Of a stretch of 64,000 bases of DNA, positions 24,851-36,260 are shown piece by piece. How positions within the stretch are numbered: position 1 is the first letter of the stretch; every line of letters begins with the position of its first letter. The notes under the pieces are model-generated. The model searched no databases and was not told where the DNA came from. It saw nothing but the letters and a program-made list of their open reading frames with translations. The translations under genes were made by a program, and so were the position numbers. The DNA is from Saururus chinensis (taxonomy: Eukaryota; Streptophyta; Magnoliopsida; Piperales; Saururaceae): assembly GCA_035235625.1 (NCBI GenBank), contig CP141144.1:23557014-23621013 (forward strand). The letters are read 5' to 3'.

Positions 24851-25140
24851 CGAACCAAAAAAAGATGCATGGCGTTGCCAAATATATAGCACACGCAAGG
24901 CAGTAACGCAAGCAAGAGGAATTTTTGTCTTATGAGACTTTCCTAATTCCTATTGCGGGAAACTGAAGCAAAATCGGATGTATTTGGCTCTCAAAGAAAA
25001 GAAATATTGGCCATTCATCTAGTGGAATTAAGGGAAAGTAGGAAGAGTTTAATCGGAGAAAGAAGTTAGACGACAGTAAGAATTAAGTAACCTGGACTTC
25101 TCGTGGAAGTATGACTTCCATGATAATACGGACTGGCCAT

Positions 25141-25590
25141 TGGTGTTGTTGAAGCATGGGTGGAGGAGGATGGTTTTCACCAATATGAGCTGGTATCTAC
25201 TAACCTGGACATCAGCTTCGATTCATACTCGTGCATTCACAGCATATGCAACGGTATGATCGTTTGCAGCGTGAAAGAAAAGCAAGCACCTTCCTGGCCC
25301 AAGCTTGTTTCCAAGACTCTTTACGTTGTGAACCCTGTAACTCAGTGGCGAAAGTTGTTCTACTAACCGAACCGCAACAAATTGTTTATGGAAACCTGGA
25401 TCGTAGTTTCAGATCTGGCTTCATTAATCTGGCCTTTGATCCCCGGGTCTCCCCTCACAACAAGGTAACTGCATATGGCACGTCCAATATTATTTCTATT
25501 TCTCATCGGAAACAGGTGGAGGAAATCATATGCATTTGAACCTAATTGAGGAGCTGCACATAGATCGGATGGAACTCCGATCTGCACCAT
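25141..25590 (+). pseudogene. F-box-associated-domain gene fragment
   Basis: Two overlapping frames give parts of an F-box-associated (FBA) domain: one reads CIHSICNGMIVCS and LYVVNPVTQWRKL (25225-25366), and the other continues with SGFINLAFDPRVSPHNKV (about 25415-25470). The order NGM..., NPVT..., AFDP...SPHYKV is that of FBA domains in plant F-box proteins that recruit substrates to SCF ubiquitin ligases. The change of frame near 25355, the absence of an F-box and the early stop mark a relic. A sequencing error could in principle mimic the frameshift. Confidence 0.6.
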
Positions 25591-26274
25591 GTTCTATATG
25601 CAGCGACGAACGCAGGATTTTTAGTGTCAGGGGTGGTCATGAGATAACGAAGTTTTAAATTTTCGTATGAGAATAATAAGGCTAATAATTAAGATATACT
25701 TAAGTAAAATATAAAATTAAGATAAAAAACATAAGAAATTATAAAAATTGTTAATAAAACATAATAAGTATTTAATATGAGTTAAATACATACCCATTCA
25801 ATATCCTTATAAACTTTATTTGCAATAATTTTTAATATTCATGAATCATGCATCTCAATGCCAAGAAAATAAACGTTTTCTGTTTAAAAAAGACAAATGC
25901 TAATAGGATACTAATTTCATTTTAAAACCTAACTAGTGCAAAATCTCATTAATGCAAGGAAAAATAAGAATATACAAATAAGAATAAAAACTAACAAATA
26001 AATAGATAGTATAATGAAGACAATATTACCATTGAGATGGCAATTGCCCTTGATGAGATTTCATGTTTTAGAAGCATTTAATGATCTTCTCATTATCAAT
26101 TTTCTTGAAAATGTCATTCTCAATATATGTAATCAAACAATCACTTATCTTTCATCAATTACAAAGCTTATTCTTTACAATTCATCTATTACAATTTGAA
26201 GGGTTAATGACAACTTTATGAGCAAATAAACTAAAGGAAAGCATAATTTTTTTCTTTTCTACCATTTTCTTAGC

Positions 26275-26385
26275 AAGAGAGAGAAAGAGGTGAGAGAGAG
26301 GAGAGAGAGTAAATAGAGAGAAAGAGAAGAGAGAGAAAGAGGAGAGAGTGAAGAGAGAGAAAAGAGAAGAGGGAAGAGAGGACAA
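26275..26385. repeat. Purine-rich (GA)n-like tract
   Basis: About 110 bases almost entirely of A and G on the + strand, made of GAGAGA, AAAGAG and GGAGAG runs. Simple-sequence DNA. Confidence 0.9.
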
Positions 26386-27050
26386 ATTAGTATTTGTATT
26401 AATTTTGTCCTTGCAAAAGACAAAATCAGTTATAGAATTGTTTTCGTCCTTGTTCCTTTAAAATGATGAAATAATAATAATAATAATAAACTACATAGGC
26501 ACCGATGCTTGGCTAGTGCCTACTTGGCCAAAATAAATATCATTTTGGTAAATATTTTTCTTTCTTTGCTATTTTTGTAAATAAATTTTTTAATATTATT
26601 TATATAATTTTCCTAACATTTTAACACATGTATCAAAATGTTAAACATTTTAACAAGAACAAATCCTTAGTTAGTGCAACATGTCCTTAGGTAACTAAGG
26701 ATGAAGGCATCCTTAGGTAGGACTTGAGAAGTGAGAGCCTCCTTCCTACGATAGACATTGGCACAGGCCTCAATGGCGACTACAATATGGGCAACCACAT
26801 TTGGCATGATGCCGACGTCAGGCATGAAAGTAAGAGTGGTGCAAGTCATTGGTGTCATCATGCTTCTGAATGACGAACATCTTGTTGTTAGCTCTATCGT
26901 ATGGCCAGATGAGCTTTGATGGATCAACAAGGCTACATAAGTCGAGAGGTCTGCGGGGATTTTAATCATAGTAGAGGTAGTAGATAGAGGTGGTAGAGCG
27001 GTAGAGTACATAAGTGCAGTGTCATCACTGCCGCTAGGGAGGTCGAGGTT

Positions 27051-27104
27051 TCTTCTTTTAAAGAGACGACACTATAATCTTCTTTTAAAGAGACAACACT
27101 ATAA
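27051..27104. repeat. 27-bp tandem duplication
   Basis: TCTTCTTTTAAAGAGAC followed by (G/A)ACACTATAA occurs twice head to tail, differing at one base. Confidence 0.9.
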
Positions 27105-27369
27105 TGAGAAAGAGGAAGGGTATCAAAAGGCGTCATAATGGAAAGGAGGAAGGGGCAGGAGGTAGGGGATAACCTCTCATGACGGGAGCACAAACTAAAA
27201 GTTATTCGAAGGCTTTAGTGATGATGTTCTGTAAAGTCAAACTAAGAGGTACGTGAAAGCAAAAATATCATAAAAAGGTGTACACACGAGAAAAGAAAAT
27301 TCTCTCTAAAAAAATGAAAAAGAGAACTTTAGTAAAACCTTCACCAGTTCTGATATGGAAGCATTTGTG

Positions 27370-27421
27370 TGGGCTTTGGGCTCCGCGAGCTACAGACTCA
27401 CCAATAACAGGCCCATGGGCT
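27370..27421 (+). promoter_or_regulatory. Site II (TGGGCY) cluster upstream of the complex I gene
   Basis: TGGGCT occurs at 27370-27375 and 27416-27421, and its inverse GGCCCA at 27410-27415; the last two form the palindrome GGCCCATGGGC. Site II elements, bound by TCP factors, are known to drive nuclear genes for mitochondrial respiratory proteins in plants. The position, about 220-275 bases before the start codon of such a gene, fits. Function is inferred from motif and context. Confidence 0.6.
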
Positions 27422-27644
27422 CGGTCGTTTATAAGGGCAATCATGGAGGACTCCCACTCATCACCGTCGGCTCCTCCGTCGTCCTGAGCATCTGCGTCAG
27501 TAGGTAAGCCGGCCTCCGAATACTCTGCAAATTTGCCTTTCTAGGCGTCAATGGCTCTGTAATTCTCTCCGATTTTGATCTCAAATTCATGATTCTTGGT
27601 GTTGGGATACAGTAGTTCCTGCGAGTAAAGAGGTGGGAGGGAAG

Positions 27645-29518
27645 ATGGGCGGAGGGGACCACGGCGGGCATGGGCTCCCGGAGGGGGCGGATTTTAGGAA
27701 CAAGGTTTGGAGCATGACGGGCGGGCCTTACTGCAGGCCCAAGCACTGGAAGCGCAACACGGCTATCGCGATGTTCGGCATCTTCCTCGTCTGCATTCCC
27801 ATCGCCATGAAATCCGCGGAGCTCGAGGTTTAGTGTTTCTTCTCTTGATAATATAGATTTAGATTATTCCTTCATGTTCATGTACTAATCAATTATGTGT
27901 TTGGACTGTAAATTAGGGTTGGGTTTTGACTTAAGAAAGGTGCAAATGGTTGGTTATATATATATAGTATACACATGATACATATTAATTGAAGCAGATA
28001 TATGTATGACAACAAGTAATGCCAATAACCAATAAAAAACTGAAATCCAAATTAAATTCACTGTTGGTATATTTAATTCAAAACAACTAAGAATTAGAGG
28101 CATTTCTATAAGTAGAATAAAATCATGACTTTATTTTCTTTCAATCAAAACCAATGCATTCAACTGCAGAAAATAACAAGAATCATAAAATGACGAGTGT
28201 TGAACGCTTTTCTTAGTGCCAAAAAACAAATGCTGGATGCTTTCCAATACAGGTTCCAATGCTCTCTAAAGTCAAATTAGAGGACCTGATCATTGTAAAA
28301 AAATAGAGTGAGGCTATGAATCTAGTTAAGGATTTATGAGAAGGTAAGGAAAAAGCCAAAATGGTTGCTGAAATTCGAGTACCTAGGACATGAATTGCTC
28401 TAAATATACAAATATAACTCCATGCTTGACCTACAAAATACTTTATGTCGATGATCCAATCTCATCATATCATACATTTCTAAAGCAGAATTGAGTGAAT
28501 CATGATGCCCATATGCAAAATTCATCAACTTCCAGGGAGCAAAGTTCCTCTCACACATCTCATTAAATACACAATGCACATATTACAATTACCCAAATCT
28601 GAGGTACACATCCATGAGAGAATTTGACACCAAAAACATTGGACCCAAATCCGCAGTTCAAAATATTCAAGTTCTGCCCAACCCATGCTTTCCTCACATT
28701 ACAAAACAACAAAACCTTTTTTTTTTGGCGAGAGAGCCAGACTTCTGACCCTTGCACTGCTCAGCTTCCTTGCTGGCCTCACTATGGTACTGGAGGTGGG
28801 CCTTGGCCAGGCTAGTCCAATCTGTATCGTCAGCTGCATTCTCAATGTTGGGATTGGTGGCTATGGCCAGAAAAATGGCTCTGAAGGAGGCAGAGGGCAG
28901 TGAGAAAGGGTAGAAAAGTGGTGGTGGAGGTGGGAGTTCAGTATGAATTTGTTTTCTAACCCAAGGAGGTGAGGAATGGAATCACATTCTTTCCATTTAT
29001 TTCAACTTTGAAGAGAGAATCGTATCTCACTCGGCGAAATACAATCCCCCACTCAAACAGCCCCTTCATTATAGCCCATGAAATTGTTCTATTTTCTTTT
29101 GTCAGCTACTTTTCTGTGTTTCTTTTGCTCACCATTCTGTATTTCACTTGGAATAGAAGACTGAAGGTTACATTACTTCTTTCATGGAGTTATTGGTTTC
29201 ATTAGTGATTGATGAACATACACACTGGCAGAAAGATACATATGGCAACTCTCAATTTCCCGCTCATTAGCAGTTTACTGATCTTAATTGAAATGCAGCT
29301 TGAGTTTATTATTTATTATTTGGTGCAACTATCTTGGGTGTTGAATGCTTTTAAAGCTTTAGACTTTAATGTGTAAACTGCTTGTTTGATTGAACTTGTT
29401 TTAAATTGTGGCCAAAAAGCTAATGAGACTATATTTTCTGCAGCGACGACCTCATCCTCCTGTACGTCCAATCCCTTCGCAGCTTTGGTGCAAAAATATT
29501 GGGAACAAGGAATATTGA
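27645..29518 (+). CDS. Mitochondrial complex I subunit, NDUFB4/B15-type (plant At2g31490-like)
   Basis: Two exons: 27645-27827 and 29444-29518 (stop TGA), with donor GAG|gtttag and acceptor TTCTGCAG, giving 85 residues. The protein starts MGGGDHGGHG, has the conserved block VWSMTGGPYCRPKHWKRNTA, one hydrophobic segment at about residues 38-56 (IAMFGIFLVCIPIAM), and ends VRPIPSQLWCKNIGNKEY. This pattern is that of the small plant protein assigned to the membrane arm of NADH dehydrogenase as the B15/NDUFB4 counterpart. It would sit in the inner mitochondrial membrane as an accessory subunit. It has no cleavable presequence, as usual for this group. An upstream in-frame GTG adds nothing conserved, so ATG 27645 is chosen. 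The gene looks intact. The subunit name is from memory of the family. Confidence 0.85.
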
Positions 29519-30703
29519 TCTGCTCCTGGCTCTAAGCATGATATAATGTGTTAGTTGAAAAAATTGTTTTGGGGTTTAGAATTTGTTTGAGAGCTGAAAG
29601 AGCGCGTTTCACCCAGACGTTGGCTGTTTGGTACACATACTGTCCTGAAATAAGCTACTCAATTGCAGCACTTTAATTATGGATAAATCATTTTTCTTGA
29701 GCTCCCAGTGGATAAGTATCTGCTAGTCCAAGCCCGCGTACCAGTATATGTTTATGTTTTTTATTTGTGATTGATAATGATGTGGGAATTGGTTGAGTAT
29801 AAAGGGCTGCTAAAATGCGTAAATTGACATAGATGTTTCCTGTAATCTAGTTAACGTTAAAGGTGAATGTTGTGATTCCATGATTTAACTTTGTTTTCAA
29901 TTACTTGGAGATGTTTCGGTGTGAACTGACTGAATGTTTAGAAGTCCTTTTTGAAATTATACTTCTGACCTTTGCTAACAAATGCGTATAAGTTTTGTTG
30001 AAATTTGTCAAATGGTTAGGTTGATGATCAGTCATTGTAAGCTAAAGCAAGAGGAGGAAAACTGTAGAACTTCTGTTTGTAAACCGTCATGTTTTTATTT
30101 GGCTTATGGCAAATGCGTCTAGTGGTGACATTAGTCTACGCAGCAAGGAGGGAATGACAAGCAGAGATCGGAATGCCGTGGACAAAATATTTGGACCGTT
30201 TACCCTGTCCGCGAAATGGCCAAACTGGCCTTTGATGGTTGGGCAAGCTGCAGCTGTTGCCAATTATTATTGTGTCAGTGCAGAATGTGTGTCCTAATCC
30301 ACCATGTTTGTTGATAGAGTTGGTCCCAGTACCAATTGATTAGAGGTCAGGTCTCTGATATTAATTGTGATAGAAGCAAGCCTCTAAATGCACTGATTGA
30401 AGAAATTTCTGTCCACACCAAGACCCTGAAAGATATGGTGCCAGTTGAGTCCTATTGTAACTTCTTAAGGCTGGTTCATGAGGACCGCTCTTTGAGTGGG
30501 ATGCAACTCATCAATACCGCATGCATTAATTGGTCGGTTGAACTACAGGAAAGTTGGCTAATCCATGCACAGTTATGATCAAGTGATATAGTCCTCCATT
30601 TGCCTTTCTTTGCGCGCCGAACTTGTAAAAGCAATACTTTCATACTTTTAGCACGTAAAAATTTACTGGGTACTATTTTAATCTCAATTAATGCAATGAC
30701 TAA
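29519..30703. other. 3' flank of the complex I gene, no gene recognised
   Basis: Includes the probable 3' UTR. Two short open frames around 30106-30578 show no similarity I recognise and no splice logic connecting them; they are treated as chance. Confidence 0.45.
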
Positions 30704-31767
30704 GGGTATGTTTGTTTACCTTAATAAGGTCTTAGTTGATTAAGTTACTTAAAAGTCAGCCCTTAATAAGGTCTTAGTTGACTAAGTTACTTAAAAGCCA
30801 GCCAAAGGCCGACTTTTTTGGCTATTTATTCCGAGCTAAATTTTCGGCTGATTAAACAAAAAAAATTAGATTACGTGTATTTTTATAACCCGGGGATCAT
30901 ATGTATTTACCCGGCTGATTTGCTAAATTCGAAGTTTGAAGCATGTCCCTCCCTCGACTGGGGAGGTCGTCTACCCATTGTTGCTACTGCCGGCTGAAGC
31001 GGTGGTCGTTCTATTTGGCCGCCTTCGACTCTCCTCTCTGCCTACTCTCACACCTTCCATTCCTCTCCTCTCCAAGGTTGTCGCTGCACCACCGTCACTC
31101 ACCGAGACCCTCCTCCGTCATCTCCCGTTGCTGCCCCTCCTCATCTGCTCTTCGTTCTCCGTCACTCACCGATAAACTATCTCTAGCATCTCCCCAAGTT
31201 CGTTTGGCTCACCTTTAGATCTCAGATCTCAGATATACTGCTTTTGTCACTCAACATTTGAAAGCCCTAATTCTTCTCTAGCATCACCGATTGATTTTTC
31301 ATCAAAAAATGTACTGCTTTTGCATCGCCATCGCCTTTCATTTTTTTGGTTTTTGCTTGCTTCATTTCTTCATGGATAACTAATTAATAATTGTCTTAGC
31401 CAACCAAATACCCTTGAGTGGGATGTCCGGAGGCGTGCAAAAATGGCTGTTGGACCTTACTCCATAATCTTGAAGGATAACACATTTCCCTTGTCAGTTG
31501 AAGCTTTTTTCTTCCTCTCCCGGCACGAAATGCTTATTATAATTCACCGACTTCTGCATTATAAAATGATAGTTAAACATGTACGATAGAAAGCAGTCCC
31601 TTCAGTTGCTTTTGCAGTGGTAAGCGTACTAATTCGTGGACACAAATGTTAGTTTGTTATTTTGGTGGTATTCTAGCAAGGCATAATGCATATCCTGTTT
31701 GAAATTTCTACTATGTATAGCCTAATTATTCACATTCAGTCACTTTCTTAATTAGTTTTATCTAATA

Positions 31768-31870
31768 CTTCCTCTGTCATATATTAATAGCTATATTTAA
31801 TTTTTTAAAATAAATTAATTTTAATTCATTTTGAAAAACCAAATATAATTACTAATTTGGGACAAAGGAG
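31768..31870. mobile_element. Stowaway-type MITE
   Basis: A 103-bp element flanked by TA (31766-31767 and 31871-31872). Its left end CTTCCTCTGTCATATATTAA pairs with the right end, which reads CTCCTTTGTCCCAAATTA in reverse complement. The ends, AT-rich inside and TA target identify a Tc1/mariner-type Stowaway element. Confidence 0.88.
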
Positions 31871-33641
31871 TACAACTTTGGATCACCTAATTATGAAATT
31901 TGCTTGTATTAAAGTAAAGTATCTTCGTTTAGGAAGGGATGAAGGTTTGTAGTTCTTATAATACACCCGGCAAAAAATTCTGACCCAGCGTCAAATATCT
32001 TACCAAAGGCTTGTCTTGTTTACTGATTGTTCAATGGCAAACAGTAAATCACAACCAACACTGGACCCAAAAAGAGTACAGCTGATAGACAGTCACAATT
32101 CGTATCTAATAAATTATACTAATATATTCGTCTCTATATATAAATGTGTATATGTTTATATATTTATATAAAAGTTAATATTATGAGCCCTGGCTCACGT
32201 TGAGCTGGGGAATTTAAAGGTCATCAGTTGGAAATCAGACAACACATTTACTCAAAGGGGAAGACTGCCTTTGAGTAAAATACACCATCAAATCTCAATC
32301 CGACAGCTTAAAATGTCCGGCTCATACAGCATATGAGCCAAGTGTAACTTATATTACCTTTTCCTATATTTATATAATAATTAATAAATAACGTATATGC
32401 AAAATCAACCCACATACAGGGGAAAAAAGCATTTGGCATGATGCTAATATGTCAGTACAGCTACCACACGGTTGGCAATTAACCACAAGTGTATCTATTA
32501 GTTGCAACCACAAGTGTATCTATTAGTTGTATCTATGACTGGTAATTATTTACTGATGAAAAATGGTATTTTTGGTTGGTTTGTGGTGTATCTATTAGTT
32601 GCAACCACAAGTGTGGTTTGTGTTATCATCCTTGCACTTTTGGCATATGTTATACTCCCTCTGTTCTGCATTAAGGATTTTATTGAAGGATTTTATACTC
32701 AGGGCCTATAATCTTAAATGCATAATAGATCTCCATGTTGCACGTGGCTCACAAAATGGGATGGAACATAGTGGCAGTAGGGATGGTTCCATAGACTGGC
32801 CTAAATCTAGTGTCAATTTCAGCTTTATGTGATAAGGAAGTCCCGATTTTTTGTTTGCTGCTGAATGATTATCATTTGTTTAAGCACCAATTCTGAGTCT
32901 CTAACCTGAAGATGATTATTCATGCTTACCAGCTGTTGGTGTTTAAATATGCATTGTTCCTTGCATATGTCTTATCTAGTACTCTTTATGCCTTTCAAAT
33001 GACATTTGTTTTTCCTTTTTACTTGAAGTTGCTAAAAAATGTAGGACAAGCATTTGCAGATTAGGTGGCATTGAAAGTAAAACAAATTAATGGAGTTCTT
33101 CCATTTCACAGCATTTATGGAATTTCACTATTTCTCTGCAGAACTCTATGGTTTTTTAAGGGTATTCATAATCTGTGTTTGTTAAGGAAAGGAGGTCGGA
33201 ATGAAGGGTCTTTAGTGATTTTTTTGCAATGTTTTATGTAATTATACTTATGTAAATCACTCCATTGATGGTCTTTAGTAACTTTTAATATGCTTTGAAG
33301 GTTTGACTAAGGAGCTATGGAGAGACAAGAACCTAGTCTAGCTGCTACTATGAGGAAATTCAATCTCCAAAAATAAGGATAAAGCTCCCCTTTGATGATC
33401 GGTTCTGGTGGATAAAGCGTTGTCGGCAAACAGTTCTTCCAATTTTTCCTCTTTTTTTATCGATTTGTTTGGACTCAATGAGGCTGTAATTTCGTATTTT
33501 GATGCAGTCTTGTGATTTTGCCAGTGGATTTATAAGTTGTGATGTAGTAGTCTCTGAAAGGCTTCGCTTTTAAAGTAGGTTTTTTTTATGATGGATGATT
33601 TATGCCTATGATTTTTTTTTTATGATGGATGATTTTTTCAG

Positions 33642-33801
33642 GGACTACTATCGGATATCAGACTTCCCATGGCCTCCCACCGTGCAAGAAATGTTCCCCA
33701 ACAGAAACCAAGTAAAGGAGTACCTTGAATCCTATGCCCATCACTTCGATCTTTTTAGACACATCAAATTCAATTCCAAAGTTGTTGGACATTTGTATTG
33801 A
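33642..33801 (+). pseudogene. Flavin-containing monooxygenase exon fragment
   Basis: After an acceptor-like TTTTTTCAG the frame reads DYYRISDFPWPPTVQEMFPN, continues through QVKEYLESYAHHFDLF and IKFNSKVVG, and then ends. This matches the N-terminal part of plant flavin-containing monooxygenases (YxxSDFPWP...FP...QVxxYLxxYAxHF). The FAD and NADPH glycine motifs are absent nearby, and the piece ends after about 52 residues, so it is a fragment of one exon and not a gene. Confidence 0.75.
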
Positions 33802-34156
33802 GCTAGATATATCACTGCAGAACCTCAAGGCTCATGAAAGCAGGAAGCAAATATTTTCCACCAGTGCATCAGCAGAGAATTCTTTCATTCATAATGCCAA
33901 AAATATCACTGAACCACCTCCATGGTCTAATACGTCTAATGCATCTGGCGCATCCTCTTCCTCAGGGTAAGCTTTCTGTTTGTTCTTCTTCAAAGCAATC
34001 ATGTTATATAAATGTGCTTTTTTTCAATTAGCTCATGAATTAAAGATGTCTTTTTTAATATTTTTAACAATTGCAGTTTAGAAGTGTATCTATGCTTTAA
34101 GTGGCAAATATGTAGAGCTGCTCTACCACTTTATTACTTTTTCGTGCATTTTTTAG

Positions 34157-34440
34157 TTGGCATTTGAATGTGATGGTGGAATGAATGTGATTTTTGTTGC
34201 GGCTGAGGTTGCTCCATGGAGCAAAACTGGGGGGCTCGGTACACGCTATGACCAATACAGGGACTCATGGGATACATGTGTTCTTTTAGAGGTACAACAT
34301 ATTTCCAGAATTTTATCTGAGTCATAAGCTTCAAATGCTTAAATTTGCTTGCCAACCGTTATGATTTTTTTGCAGTTACAAGTTGGAGACAAGGTTGAGA
34401 CTGTCAGCTTATTTCACTTCCAATGTTGGATACAAGTTTC
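34157..34440 (+). pseudogene. Granule-bound starch synthase-like exon fragments
   Basis: After an acceptor (TTTTTTAG) the frame reads [20 protein letters not shown] and continues directly with [16 protein letters not shown] up to a donor-like gt. A second exon-like piece from 34376 reads LQVGDKVETVSLFHF. In granule-bound starch synthase these blocks follow in this order, but about 20 residues (the GDV..LP..L..RGH region) lie between the first two, so an internal piece is missing. KTGGLG is the ADP-glucose-binding motif of starch synthases. The rest of the enzyme is not present. A preceding piece (33815-33967, ending ASGASSSSG before a gtaagc) might belong to the same gene. Confidence 0.72.
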
Positions 34441-34599
34441 TGATTTTTGTACATGTCATGCAGATTCTTCGGCGAGGCAGCAAATACTGGGCAATCTTTA
34501 GCTAATTTTTTCTCATTTTTCTGGCATGTGGGTCTTTCTATGTGTATCAAACAGTGTAACAAGCCCACTTCCAAAGGATTTGAAAAAAGTTTAAGATAT

Positions 34600-34696
34600 T
34601 GTAAATCAGCAAATAAAAGATGAGTTGAATGTATTTGCTAGTGAAGCTAAACTTGATGAAGCAAAACGTATTACTATGTTGCGTGCTGTATTTGGA
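34600..34696 (+). other. Unidentified exon-like fragment
   Basis: A frame reading [20 protein letters not shown], then [13 protein letters not shown], ends exactly at a good donor (GAA|gtaagg). The helical, charged composition looks like real protein, but I do not recognise it. It lies in the same orientation as the neighbouring captured fragments. Confidence 0.4.
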
Positions 34697-34926
34697 GAAG
34701 TAAGGGTCTAGTATAATTTTATTTGACTTTTTTATAATTTTTTATAACAGTTGTATTGAACTTGATTGATAATAATAAGTTTCAAATTTAGATTCAGCTA
34801 ATTTAGCTTTAGATTCAGCTAATTCAGCTCCAGATTTAGTTTCAAATTTAGCTAAATCAGATAATCAACTTTTCAGCTAATTAAGATAACTTTTTAAATT
34901 AAGATTCAACCGAAACAAACGGACCC

Positions 34927-36260
34927 TAAGAAGGATATGTTTTTTTACTACCTATCAACATCTGTAGCTTCAAAAGTTGCTCATGTTATCAAAAAAGAAT
35001 GTTGCTTATGTTGAAACAAGATCCAATGTTTATCACTTAAGGATGCTCCCTTAGTAACACACGTATTCGTATTCCGACAGTCATGAAACCTTGTCTTATG
35101 AAGTCATGTGTCATGTTACGGGGTAACAAAGTGTATTATCCGTGACACGTGCTAGGATACATATATGTATGAAAATATTGTATATTAAGTATGCATATGT
35201 TACGGGAACTATCAGCAATGTTATACATACACCTTATATGCAAGCGTTGTAAGGAAGACCTGCAAAGTTACGCAACAAATATAAGCAACATTGCGCATAA
35301 TATACACAATGTTGTACAGAATGTACATTATGATGTATGTACATAGTTGATCATGTTGTGACATTTGGTTGGATAACATATATTTAGAGTATTAAGATGT
35401 CTTATCCCCCCCTAAATAGAGTTAGATAGTTTTCTAGAGTGTTTTTGAGCTGTTTGGCAAATTTTGGAGAGATTATACCATTACAACTACTTTGACTACT
35501 ACTCTATCATAATGTAAGAAATCTCTTATACTATATAAGAAGGGACTTGGCGAGTTGAAATGTATTAGTTAATATGATGTCTAATCTTGAAATCGGCTAT
35601 CCAAAATGACATGGAAGGTAGGTTATTATTCATCATGCAAGGAGCCCCATTTACTAGGGAATGTGGCTCTCTGACTTATGGGTTAGTTGTTCACCTTTAT
35701 AGCCTTGTTAAAAAGAATGACATTTGTATACATATGGCTAAGATAGAATCTTTTGATGTCTAAGTTGCCTAATTTGAATATGTGCATGGTAAAGAGACGT
35801 CCCCCATCGGTAGCTTACTTGGAAAATATACTAGTATGTTCGCCTTAGATAAGTTCGTTGTTTAGCTTCGCAAGCTAGACGCTTGATCGAATGATACAAA
35901 GTCACGACTTTAACAAAGAAAGACTTACATACTTGGCTATTTAATCTTATAAGTGTCGCACAGAGGGTGCTTCCAGGCGCCTCCATGACCGTCATCCTAG
36001 GCTTATATTACTAAGAATGAAAAACTAATATCTCATAAATTTTCCTGAATTTTAAACCCCGTGGAGTTGTATTTTCCTTAGGGAAAACCAATAAATTTAT
36101 TTATGATAAGAGGGGTAAACCCATAAAGCCACAGTGGCCATTCAAATGTAAGATGCCACCACGTCCATTCATAGCAAATTGCCACTCCCAAAAGACACCC
36201 ACGATCACAACTCAAACTCGAGGCCGAAGGAGTTGCCACGTCCGACAACAGAGGAAGGAG
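34927..36260. other. Gene-free sequence before the phosphoglycolate phosphatase gene
   Basis: No exon or paired repeat was recognised. The stretch 35100-35360 is rich in GTTATGCATA/TACATA-type words. The last part, 36000-36260, holds the promoter and 5' leader of the next gene. An in-frame ATG at 36153 gives a longer, non-conserved leader and was not chosen. Confidence 0.45.

Larger units (their letters stand above)
25591..27369. other. AT-rich spacer with low-complexity tracts
   Basis: No gene was recognised. It includes a purine tract (GA/GAGAGG-rich, about 26275-26385), a short (AAT)n run near 26470-26490, and a 27-bp unit (TCTTCTTTTAAAGAGACGAC...) present twice in tandem at 27051-27104. 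Confidence 0.6.
30704..34926. mobile_element. Candidate composite TIR element carrying host-gene fragments (PIF/Harbinger-like)
   Basis: The left end GGGTATGTTTGTTT (30704) and the right end, in reverse complement GGGTCCGTTTGTTT (from 34926), match at 12 of 14 positions. Both are bordered by TAA (30701-30703 and 34927-34929), the target duplication class of PIF/Harbinger elements. Inside, in one orientation, lie exon-like pieces of unrelated plant genes (33642-33801, 34157-34440, 34600-34696), a Stowaway element (31768-31870) and a GC-rich stretch (30930-31230). Near the left end a unit of about 50 bp (CCTTAATAAGGTCTTAGTTGA...) is duplicated. A 25-bp tandem (AACCACAAGTGTATCTATTAG...) lies near 32481-32530. 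No transposase was seen. Alternatively, two separate small elements happen to flank the region. Confidence 0.42.

Noticed and set aside
30106-30578. Two short plus-strand frames of 63 and 80 codons
   Set aside because: No similarity recognised, in different frames, and no splice sites joining them sensibly. Left as possible UTR or chance.
30701-34929. hAT interpretation (8-bp target) for the 30.7-34.9 kb element
   Set aside because: The 8 bases before 30701 (GCAATGAC) and after the right end do not match; a 3-base TAA target fits better, although weakly.
36153-36260. Upstream in-frame ATG for the phosphatase gene
   Set aside because: It adds 36 residues of no conserved type; the ATG at 36261 gives a normal chloroplast transit peptide.
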